Source of the DNA: JBBIOI01 sp037443425
Lineage (GTDB): Bacteria; Desulfobacterota; BSN033; UBA1163
DNA length: 5,663 bases
Direction: 5' to 3'
Assembly (NCBI GenBank): GCA_037443425.1
Contig: JBBIOI010000168.1
Coordinates: 1 to 5,663, forward strand
Position 1 is the first letter of the stretch, and every line of letters starts with the position of its first letter. The notes under the pieces are model-generated. The model saw only the letters and a list, made by a program, of their open reading frames with translations, searched no databases and was not told the origin of the DNA. The position numbers were made by a program, and so were the translations under genes. Of the stretch, positions 1 to 5,127 are shown piece by piece.

Positions 1-8
1 TTGGGCAT
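1..8 (-). CDS. Start of a divergent gene, running off the left edge
   Basis: On the minus strand an ATG lies at 8-6, preceded with 7 bases of spacing by a perfect AGGAGG (plus-strand CCTCCT at 16-21). Only the first two codons (Met-Pro) are in the window, so no product can be named. The strength and spacing of the ribosome binding site are the only evidence. If real, the gene is transcribed away from the ATPase/TOPRIM cluster, and the roughly 60-100 bases between them would hold both control regions. Confidence 0.4.
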
Positions 9-72
9 CGGTTATCCTCCTCTGGTTTTATTTTGAATGAGAAAAATGATTTAACCAGAAAAGATACCGATG
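6..72. repeat. Imperfect inverted repeat at the divergent start region
   Basis: Bases 6-16 pair with 63-72 (10 pairs, one bulged T), and 21-27 (TCTGGTT) pair with 53-59 (AACCAGA), leaving a 25-base loop. Each arm ends in an outward-facing ATG: minus strand at 8-6 with AGGAGG, plus strand at 70-72 without it. The plus-strand ATG opens only four codons before a TAA at 82-84, in the same frame as the downstream ATPase. The arms could be a two-sided operator or a duplicated translation start left by a rearrangement. The pairing is directly visible; the role is inferred. Confidence 0.5.
16..21 (-). promoter_or_regulatory. Shine-Dalgarno site of the divergent gene
   Basis: The minus strand reads AGGAGG here, 7 bases before the ATG at 8-6. 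It is the best ribosome binding site in the left part of the window and is the reason for calling the divergent gene. Confidence 0.45.
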
Positions 73-105
73 TCCACTACTTAACCATATTTTCTATCAA
101 CTAAA

Positions 106-1002
106 TTGGAGAAGAACCTTAAATTTGAACTCGGGCGTTGGGGTGAATCTCCATGTGATTCAATTTTTAGAAATTTTGATGTATCAAATGAAATTGAATT
201 TCAAGGAGAAAACGAAACTGGGCGACGAATACTTCGGTTGAGGTATATTCACAAACCAGAAGATTTTAGTAAAATCCAAAAATTTTCTTGGCAAAGAGAA
301 GATAGGTCGGAAAGTATTCCTCTTTCTTCAACAACTTCTAAAGTACTTGAGCTCGAAGCTATTGAGGGAGACCAGCGTAACCTCTATTACATGATTATAG
401 ATCCAAAGGGTATACGGACTGAGCCTATTCCTCCACCTCCTCCATTCCCAGCCATGTTTCTTGGTGCTCGAATCCGAATATCTTTACAAGAAGACTCAGA
501 ACGTTTCGGAAAACTTGAAATAATTGGGAGGCAAGATGTGTTATTAAGAACCCTTAAAATAGTTGAACCACGGCTAAATAAACTTTCGGTAATTGTATCA
601 GGTGGAGTACCCATTCTCAACGGTGATATAGGTATTGGTCGACTTTTCCCTTTACCCTTTATGGGAGAAGGAATGGCTCGTGTTGCAAGTCTAGTATTAG
701 CTATTGGTAATGCTTCTAATGGTGTAGTAATGATAGATGAAATTGAAAATGGTCTTCATCATACTATTATTCCAAAAATATGGTTAGCTATTGGAGAAGC
801 TGCTCGCGAATTTAATACTCAAATTTTTGCCACAACACACAGCCGAGAATGTATTGAAGCAGCTCATAATGCTTTTAAGGAAAATGGTATTTATGATTTT
901 AAATTACATCGATTAGAACGTATTGAAGGTTGTATAAGAGCTATTAGTTATGATCAGGAGACACTTGAAGCAGCGATTGAGACAGGATTGGAGGTTCGTT
1001 AA
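106..1002 (+). CDS. AAA15/OLD-type ATPase, N-terminus (Walker A) missing
   Basis: This is the C-terminal three quarters of an ABC/SMC-like ATPase of the AAA15/AAA21 (OLD-related) group. These proteins act as the ATP-dependent sensor or scaffold beside TOPRIM or nuclease partners. Visible motifs are a signature-like GEGMAR (residues 187-192), a Walker B VVMIDEIENG (207-216, Asp211-Glu212) and a switch TTHS (243-246). A proline run sits at 109-114. The N-terminal 80-90 residues that carry the P-loop in this family are absent. The frame is closed upstream by a TAA at 82-84, and the only start is TTG at 106 with no ribosome binding site; the next in-frame ATG is near residue 96. It overlaps the next gene by one base (TAATG), so the two were built as an operon. 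It is probably a 5'-truncated, non-functional remnant. The family call is firm; the inactivity is inferred. Confidence 0.8.
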   Translation: MEKNLKFELGRWGESPCDSIFRNFDVSNEIEFQGENETGRRILRLRYIHKPEDFSKIQKFSWQREDRSESIPLSSTTSKVLELEAIEGDQRNLYYMIIDPKGIRTEPIPPPPPFPAMFLGARIRISLQEDSERFGKLEIIGRQDVLLRTLKIVEPRLNKLSVIVSGGVPILNGDIGIGRLFPLPFMGEGMARVASLVLAIGNASNGVVMIDEIENGLHHTIIPKIWLAIGEAAREFNTQIFATTHSRECIEAAHNAFKENGIYDFKLHRLERIEGCIRAISYDQETLEAAIETGLEVR

Positions 1003-1610
1003 TGGCACTTGCAATTTTACAACCTACTGTACTTATTGTCGAAGGTAAAGATGAAGAACAGTTTTTTGATGCTCTTATCAATTATATTGGTCTTAAAGGA
1101 ATTCAAATATTGCCTATTGGTGGGAAAACAAGATTAAAATACAACTTAAAAGCCCTGGTATCAACGACTCGCTTTTCTGAGATTAAGTCATTGGGAATAA
1201 TAAGAGATGCAAATACAAATCCTGATTCTGCCTTCCAAAGTGTTCAAAAAGCATTACAAGATTCGGGCCTTCCTGTTCCCAGTAAAGCCTTAAAGCCAGT
1301 TGGCTTTAAACCTCGCATAACTGTAATGATTTTACCTGATGAGAAAACCCCTGGAATGTTAGAAGATGTTTGCATTAATGCAGTTTCAAATGATCCTTCT
1401 TTTTTTTGTGTAGAGGGCTATTTTAAATGTCTTCAACAAGAGAATTTTACTTTACCGAGAAACTTATCCAAAGCAAAAGTTCAAGTTTTTTTGGCTTCGA
1501 GACCAGAAGCAGGGAAGAGATTAGGAGAAGCTGCTCAAGAAGGGTATTGGCCTTGGGACAATAATGCGTTTAGCAAGCTGAAGGAATTTCTCTTGCAGAT
1601 TTCAACATAA
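1002..1610 (+). CDS. DUF3226-type TOPRIM-like protein
   Basis: A 202-residue protein that looks full length. The N-terminus has the TOPRIM-type strand and acidic motif LIVEGKDEEQFF (11-22, Glu14, Asp17), followed by GIIRDAN (65-71, Asp69) in the position of the second acidic motif. The middle holds a GMLEDV motif (118-123). The C-terminus has the ASRPE (165-169) and GYWPWD (181-186) motifs that I associate with DUF3226. GGAGG at 990-994 is 7 bases before the ATG, and the ATG overlaps the ATPase stop, so translation is likely coupled. TOPRIM proteins next to AAA15/OLD ATPases usually act as the nuclease or effector half of a defence pair, as AriB does beside AriA in PARIS; AriB, however, belongs to a different family, DUF4435. 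Effector function here is inferred from family and neighbour. The gene shows no damage. Confidence 0.82.
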   Translation: MALAILQPTVLIVEGKDEEQFFDALINYIGLKGIQILPIGGKTRLKYNLKALVSTTRFSEIKSLGIIRDANTNPDSAFQSVQKALQDSGLPVPSKALKPVGFKPRITVMILPDEKTPGMLEDVCINAVSNDPSFFCVEGYFKCLQQENFTLPRNLSKAKVQVFLASRPEAGKRLGEAAQEGYWPWDNNAFSKLKEFLLQIST

Positions 1611-1612
1611 CG

Positions 1613-1624
1613 TGACTTTAGTCA
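1613..1624. promoter_or_regulatory. Small palindrome just before the third gene
   Basis: TGACT (1613-1617) and AGTCA (1620-1624) form a perfect inverted repeat with a two-base centre. It occupies nearly all of the 15-base gap between the TOPRIM stop and the ATG at 1626, where no Shine-Dalgarno site is visible. It could hold the start in a weak RNA hairpin or bind a dimeric protein. Five-base arms can arise by chance. Confidence 0.25.
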
Positions 1625-1625
1625 T

Positions 1626-2420
1626 ATGATACCAGATTTCATAAAATATATTTCAACGGTAAATTCAAATTTCAATATTTTCTTAAAAAATTATCAAGAT
1701 ACTTATTTGCCTAATTTTAATATAATAATCCGCTCTCTTGAATCAATTTGGGGGCGTATTGGAAAAGAAAAAGACCTGTCTGGCCATTCTCACGTAGGTC
1801 TTCTCCCCTTTGTTAACTTACTGATCCGCCATTCCATCTATGGTTTCCAGCATATTGCTTCATACCAAAGTTTTCTTTGCTGGTTGTCATTCAGACCTGG
1901 TTTAGAATCTTTATTAATACTTGGCAAATTTGTAGACGATCCAAATAACGCAAATATCTGGAGAAACCGAGAGGCTGATCCGGAGGCTTATAGGCAAACT
2001 TTTGAGGGGAAAAAGTTGATCTCAAAAATGCTTCCCAGAAGTGCCGATTTCCAGCAAGTTTTGAAGCGCCTCAATGATAATTTTATGCACCCTAATCCTA
2101 ATTTTGTTTATCGAGATACAGGCATTCAAAATGAGAAGGAAGGTTTATTATTCCTTAAGACTGAATATTTTGATATTGTTGAAAATGTTGATATTCACGA
2201 GGCACATATACTTGCTTTTTTAAATTTATTAGACCTTATTTGTTACTCATCGGATCAGTTAGTTCAATCTCTTTACGGAGCAACATCAGACAGACTCCCC
2301 ATAGGATCATTTTCAAAAATTGTGGGTTCTCGTGCATATTATTTGGCTAATCAAGATTCTGTTTTAAAAAAAATAATGTTAGAATTGGGTTTATGGGATT
2401 TCAAAGGAACAGAAAATTAA
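1626..2420 (+). CDS. Unrecognised 264-residue protein with an Rx6H motif
   Basis: I do not recognise the family with confidence. The protein is mostly helical in character, with no signal peptide and no convincing membrane segment. Helical stretches around residues 62-103 contain Arg90 and Glu94 in SFRPGLESLLILGKF. A polar segment RLNDNFMHPNPNF follows, with Arg148 and His155 separated by six residues. That spacing fits the Rx4-6H active-site pattern of HEPN ribonucleases, and the general layout recalls DUF5677-like helical proteins; both are tentative comparisons. It lies 15 bases after the TOPRIM gene on the same strand with no ribosome binding site, so it probably depends on readthrough or reinitiation from the operon. 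Base composition matches its neighbours. If the HEPN reading is right it could be a toxic RNase arm of the cassette; otherwise it is simply hypothetical. Confidence 0.72.
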   Translation: MIPDFIKYISTVNSNFNIFLKNYQDTYLPNFNIIIRSLESIWGRIGKEKDLSGHSHVGLLPFVNLLIRHSIYGFQHIASYQSFLCWLSFRPGLESLLILGKFVDDPNNANIWRNREADPEAYRQTFEGKKLISKMLPRSADFQQVLKRLNDNFMHPNPNFVYRDTGIQNEKEGLLFLKTEYFDIVENVDIHEAHILAFLNLLDLICYSSDQLVQSLYGATSDRLPIGSFSKIVGSRAYYLANQDSVLKKIMLELGLWDFKGTEN

Positions 2421-2484
2421 AAAGGGAAAAACATGGATATTTCTTATGAAGGAGAAGAAAAATAAAATATCAATAAATTAGAAT

Positions 2485-2678
2485 TTGATTTATGGATGAG
2501 ATATTTTTTCGCTTAAGGTTTTCAAAAAGGATTATGGCAAAGGCAGAATTCGTTTTTATATTAACTCTACACTATTGATACTTGATTTATGGATGAGATA
2601 TTTTTTCGCTTAAGGTTTTCAAAAAGGATTATGGCAAAGGCAGAATTCGTTTTTATATTAACTCTACACTATTGATAC
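2485..2678. repeat. Perfect 97-bp tandem duplication
   Basis: Bases 2485-2581 and 2582-2678 are identical over all 97 positions with no spacer. They fill most of the 319-base gap between the third gene and the zinc-ribbon glycosylase gene. Each copy carries a 28-codon frame starting MDEIFFRLRFSKRI (2492-2578 and 2589-2675), without a Shine-Dalgarno site. The period is not a multiple of three. No drift between copies means the duplication is recent, under conversion, or an assembly error. Bases 2421-2484 hold only a 10-codon frame and nothing else I can support. Confidence 0.95.
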
Positions 2679-2739
2679 AGTAATTAGCATTAATGCAATT
2701 CAATCAAGGATAAAGAACTGACTTCAAGGTATCTAAAAA

Positions 2740-3666
2740 ATGAAAGATATGCTGAAATTTAGGTTCTGTCCCCATTGTGGTAGTAAAGTCCTATTAAATC
2801 ATAGGTTTTGTGCTTCTTGTGGAGTAAAGCTTGATTTCAGATTTTTAGAAATGAATGAAAACCAGATTATTTTGTCACGTTCAAAGGCAATAGATTTCAA
2901 AGATTTATTTTGGAAATTAGAATCAACCCTGAGAAAACAAAGTTCCCTTTCAAATGAGGATTTTGACAGATATTTTGGGAGGTTTAAAAATTTTAATTAT
3001 AAATATGATACAGATGAAGAGCTTTATTGGAAAATGGTTCAAGTCATTTTTTATACAGGTATGACAGCAGCCACAGTTACACAAAGACTACCAACCATAA
3101 AAAAATACTTTTACAACTACAAACAGGTAAAGGAATACGGAGAAAGCAATATAAAACAAATAATAAATGATAAGGATGTCATCTGCAATGAGAGAAAAAT
3201 CAGGGCTTGTATTAAGAATGCTAAAATGTTCGATGAAATAGTAAAGAATTATGGTTCGTTTAAAATTTACATTGAGTCTTTCGGAGATCTCGATAAAGAA
3301 GAAACACTCAAAGCACTAAAAAGAGATCTTATGAAATTCAAGTTCTTAAAGGAACGGACAGCTTATCATTTTATGCTTGATATGGGACTAAATGTTTGGA
3401 AGCCGGATAGAGTAATATGCAGAATCCTTTACAGACTTGGTTTAATCGATGATAAGAATGATATTGAAAAAACAGTAAAGGTTGGCAGAGAAATCGCTAC
3501 AACAGTTGGATTACCAATAAGATACATCGATATTATATTCGTTAAATATGGGCAAAAGGGTGCTGAAGAACCGTTCGGCTTAGATGACGGTATATGTCTT
3601 GAAAAAAATCCAAGATGTCACTTATGTGGAGTTACAGAATATTGTATCCGTCCCGCAGCATCTTAA
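2740..3666 (+). CDS. Zinc-ribbon HhH-GPD DNA glycosylase-like protein with Fe-S cluster
   Basis: A 308-residue protein with three readable parts. Residues 10-27 form a zinc ribbon (Cys10, 13, 24, 27; C-x2-C-x10-C-x2-C). Residues about 92-240 fit the helix-hairpin-helix-GPD fold, with the KPDRVICRILYRLGL segment (221-235) aligning to the VDTHxxRVxxRLG region of endonuclease III, so Asp223 is the expected catalytic aspartate. Residues 286, 293, 296 and 302 are cysteines spaced C-x6-C-x2-C-x5-C, exactly the endonuclease III/MutY [4Fe-4S] motif. The catalytic lysine site of bifunctional enzymes appears to be Arg206, and the hairpin Gly-x-Gly is replaced by Phe-Leu-Lys, so a monofunctional or specialised glycosylase is likely. 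ATG 2740 has a weak AAGG at 2726-2729. The gene stands alone after the tandem repeat. Base excision repair or recognition of modified foreign DNA is inferred. Confidence 0.78.
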   Translation: MKDMLKFRFCPHCGSKVLLNHRFCASCGVKLDFRFLEMNENQIILSRSKAIDFKDLFWKLESTLRKQSSLSNEDFDRYFGRFKNFNYKYDTDEELYWKMVQVIFYTGMTAATVTQRLPTIKKYFYNYKQVKEYGESNIKQIINDKDVICNERKIRACIKNAKMFDEIVKNYGSFKIYIESFGDLDKEETLKALKRDLMKFKFLKERTAYHFMLDMGLNVWKPDRVICRILYRLGLIDDKNDIEKTVKVGREIATTVGLPIRYIDIIFVKYGQKGAEEPFGLDDGICLEKNPRCHLCGVTEYCIRPAAS

Positions 3667-3730
3667 TCTCATAAAAAATATGAAGATGTAAATCAAAATT
3701 TTCACTGTATATATTGAAACTAAAGACATT

Positions 3731-3829
3731 ATGACCACTGAAGTAAACTTTATCGCAATATTTACCACAGAATCGGCAGTAGATTTTGTTGTTCAATTCC
3801 TTCATTTACTACAGTACGATGCTAGCTGA
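3731..3829 (+). CDS. Possible 32-residue peptide
   Basis: A short frame begins at ATG 3731 and reads MTTEVNFIAIFTTES and onward to a TGA at 3827-3829. There is no clear Shine-Dalgarno site. It ends just before the strong ribosome binding site of the next small frame, so translational coupling is conceivable. I recognise no family. It could be a gene remnant or chance. Confidence 0.25.
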   Translation: MTTEVNFIAIFTTESAVDFVVQFLHLLQYDAS

Positions 3830-3845
3830 AAGGAGGTTATAAAAG

Positions 3846-3929
3846 ATGCCTACTCAACAATATTTTTGGCATATTCAACTTCACCCTGACAAGGCTAAAG
3901 AAGCAATAAAGGGACCAAGAGATGGTTAA
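3846..3929 (+). pseudogene. 27-codon frame with strong ribosome binding site, probably truncated gene
   Basis: ATG 3846 follows AAAGGAGG (3829-3836) at 9 bases, one of the best ribosome binding sites in the window. The peptide starts MPTQQYFWHIQLHPDKAKE and stops at TAA 3927-3929. It looks like the first strand and helix of a normal soluble domain rather than a complete small protein. The GC-richer structured island starts about 25 bases after the stop. I infer a gene whose 5' end survives and whose body was lost or displaced when the island arrived. The family is unknown to me. A genuine small protein is the alternative. Confidence 0.4.
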
Positions 3930-3954
3930 ATGATATAAAGAAGGCTGAATAAAT

Positions 3955-4108
3955 AAAAAATAGAAAGCCGAGGGTCACCCATTAAAGGGCACCTGTCAAG
4001 AGAAAATACTTCTCCTTTAAGAAGCTAAGTTCTTTTACAGGGTGACATGCCAACCGCCAGATCGGACTCTTCTGCCTCCCCTTTCCACACCCGCTACTTC
4101 TATTTTTT
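3955..4108. repeat. Nested long-range inverted repeats at the island's left side
   Basis: AAAAAATAGAA (3955-3965) is an exact inverted match to 4098-4108, 11 pairs. Inside it GTCACCC (3975-3981) pairs with GGGTGAC (4040-4046), and two local hairpins follow, GAGAA/TTCTC and AAGAA/TTCTT, between about 3999 and 4035. GTCACCC recurs at 4140-4146, so GGGTGAC has an upstream and a downstream partner. The pairings are visible; whether the RNA is made is not. Confidence 0.5.
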
Positions 4109-4164
4109 AGGTTTGCGAATCATTCACTGATCCGCACCAGTCACCCATCAGGATTTAGGTCCTC

Positions 4165-4192
4165 CGAGACCCTTGTCTCGCCTTCACGAGAC
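4165..4192. repeat. Two mutually exclusive hairpins sharing one strand
   Basis: CGAGAC occurs at 4165-4170 and again at 4187-4192, and GTCTCG lies between them at 4175-4180. The central arm can form a perfect six-pair stem with either side (loops of 4 and 6 bases). Such a switchable arrangement is typical of attenuators and of structured RNAs, but no downstream gene is clearly controlled by it. Confidence 0.5.
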
Positions 4193-4245
4193 CCAGAAAA
4201 CCGTCGGTTCCATACCCTGTCCAGAACGTTGGATCACAAGACTTA

Positions 4246-4369
4246 TGGTTTTTAGCCAACCCCTTGTAGGCTCATGGCATGGGCAGATCAGGCAGACAGA
4301 TATTCCAATCCAGCTATATCCTTGGTGGAAAAGCCTACCAATCAAATCTCTTGGTTTCTAACCAACCCC
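4246..4369 (+). repeat. Pair of 18-base hairpin repeats, 106 bases apart
   Basis: TGGTTTTTAGCCAACCCC (4246-4263) and TGGTTTCTAACCAACCCC (4352-4369) match at 16 of 18 positions. Each can fold into a short stem with a three-base loop followed by CAACCCC or similar. One of the two differences replaces a wobble pair by a Watson-Crick pair in the stem, so the hairpin form is kept. Confidence 0.5.
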
Positions 4370-4430
4370 AATCCCGGTTCCGCTTCCCCACCTAATAGTG
4401 AAAGAGCTTATTCGGATCATACTCCACCTG

Positions 4431-4459
4431 GGGATGTTAAAATAATATTGTGTCTTGGG
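4431..4459 (+). mobile_element. Probable left terminal repeat of an IS256-family element
   Basis: GGGATGTTAAAATAATATTG and the following TGTCTTGGG lie 28-56 bases before a transposase start. A GG-start, an AT-rich core and a TTGTGTC-like end agree with what I know of IS256-family left ends. The matching right end is absent from the window because the element is cut off near 4816. Confidence 0.45.
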
Positions 4460-4486
4460 TAGGAACTATGGGAAGGAGGAAATTGG

Positions 4487-4855
4487 ATGGATCAGGAAAC
4501 TTTTGAGAGGATTAAAGAAGAAGCAATTGAAGAAGTACTGAAGAAACACTTCAAAGGAAAACTAAACTCTCAGGAGAAGGTAGCAATGCTTCAATTCTTA
4601 GAAGAAATGCTTGAAGCAATCATGAAGGGTGAAAGAAAGGTCTTTCTTGAGAGCAGTTCCAACAATAAGGGCAATGGATATTATCCCAGATCCCTAAGCG
4701 CAGGTTCTTTTAAACTCAATCTCAATGTCCCCAGGGATCGAAATGGAGAGTTTAGACCTCATGTATTACCAGAACCTTATAAAAGGGTTGACGAGAGTTA
4801 TGTGGATCTCCTCATGAGGTTAGACGGCTCATTGATGCTTGTCCGAAATACCTAA
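4487..4855 (+). pseudogene. IS256-family (Mutator) transposase, N-terminal fragment
   Basis: The first 110 or so residues are a typical N-terminus of an IS256/Mutator transposase, which is a DDE enzyme that moves its element by a copy-out route. There is an acidic helical start, a central KGERKVFLES stretch (47-56), the family-typical NGYYPRSL (63-70), LNVPRDRNGEF (79-89) and YVDLLM (105-110). A full protein is about 400 residues, so the DDE domain is missing. After codon 110 the frame enters unrelated sequence (an integrase piece read out of frame) and stops at 4853-4855. The start is well set by GGAGG at 4475-4479, 7 bases upstream. The reading frame to the break is undamaged, suggesting recent truncation. 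Confidence 0.85.
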
Positions 4856-4899
4856 AACCAATCGTAATAACCGCTATTTATACCGGACTCCGCAAGTCC
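4810..4899 (+). pseudogene. Tyrosine recombinase (phage integrase) internal fragment
   Basis: In the frame starting at 4810 the sequence reads PHEVRRLIDACPKY then LKPIVITAIYTGLRKS. This is the start of the catalytic domain of a phage-type integrase, including the TGLR box with the first catalytic arginine (codon 4891-4893). Only about 30 of the usual 300 or more residues remain. The left boundary is the IS256 break at about 4805-4818, where the two sequences share ATGAG. The right boundary is at 4900-4902, directly before a TGT that looks like an IS21-family tip. It marks a former integrative element and is not functional. Confidence 0.72.
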
Positions 4900-4901
4900 G
4901 G
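4883..4901. repeat. Seven-pair GC-rich hairpin
   Basis: CCGGACT (4883-4889) and AGTCCGG (4895-4901) are perfect inverted repeats around CCGCA. The hairpin lies over the integrase TGLRKS codons and ends two bases before the probable IS21 tip. A mixed AT run follows rather than a clean T tract, so a terminator is possible but not convincing. Confidence 0.5.
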
Positions 4902-4902
4902 A

Positions 4903-4945
4903 TGTAAATTTTCATTGAAAAATAGTCCAGTGTTTTCCTTTAGGG
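4903..4945 (+). mobile_element. Probable IS21-family terminus
   Basis: TGTAAATTTTCATTGAAAAA (4903-4922) followed by TAGTCCAGTGTTTTCC (4923-4938) has the look of IS21-family ends, which start with TGT and carry a TTTTC-n-GAAAAA-n-GTCCA pattern. Its first base falls exactly where integrase similarity stops, as expected for an insertion. No istA or istB gene follows; from 4945 to about 5120 I see only short frames. The assignment rests on recall of the pattern and not on a comparison. Confidence 0.42.
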
Positions 4946-5039
4946 TCCATGAGGCAGGACAGGAGATATTTAAAAGAATTTAGTTGATTCCAGATTCTTA
5001 TGGATCAATAATACCTCTCTTTAGCCTTAGGTGATTAGA

Positions 5040-5062
5040 GATTCAATAGAGAATCATTTTTT
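5040..5062 (+). terminator. Weak terminator-like hairpin
   Basis: GATTC (5040-5044) and GAATC (5051-5055) can pair, and a run of six Ts follows within two bases. The stem is short and AT-rich, so intrinsic termination is doubtful. Confidence 0.2.
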
Positions 5063-5127
5063 CTTAGCCTTCGAAAGTGAGCCACCATTACAATCTTTGG
5101 CATCATTTTGATTACTACCTACACCTT

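Larger units (their letters stand above)
3955..4430. other. GC-richer, structured, apparently non-coding island
   Basis: This stretch of nearly 480 bases contains no reading frame I can support; its longest plus-strand frames (4173-4361 and 4274-4462) overlap each other, lack ribosome binding sites and resemble nothing I know. GC content rises to about half in the lines I counted by eye (4141-4260), against about a third in the surrounding genes. Many inverted repeats are present, described separately. It ends at the probable left tip of an IS256-family element. It may be a structured RNA, a non-coding end of a mobile element, or a decayed foreign segment. I could not match it to group II intron domain V, rRNA or tRNA. 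Confidence 0.5.

Noticed and set aside
387..620. Minus-strand open frame of 77 codons inside the ATPase gene
   Set aside because: It is antisense to clear ATPase coding sequence, has no ribosome binding site and its translation resembles no known protein.
2433..2465. Ten-codon frame starting MDISYEGEEK after the third gene
   Set aside because: Too short, with only an A-rich leader and no family resemblance.
2492..2675. 28-codon peptides in each 97-bp repeat as a duplicated toxin-like small protein
   Set aside because: No Shine-Dalgarno site and no recognised toxin motif; the duplication itself is enough explanation. Kept only as a remark on the repeat.
3955..4430. Group II intron or CRISPR array
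   Set aside because: No domain V-like hairpin, no maturase and no regularly spaced repeats were seen.
4173..4462. Two overlapping 62-codon plus-strand frames in the GC-richer island
   Set aside because: They overlap in different frames, lack ribosome binding sites and show unstructured, low-information translations; hairpin-rich non-coding sequence explains them better.
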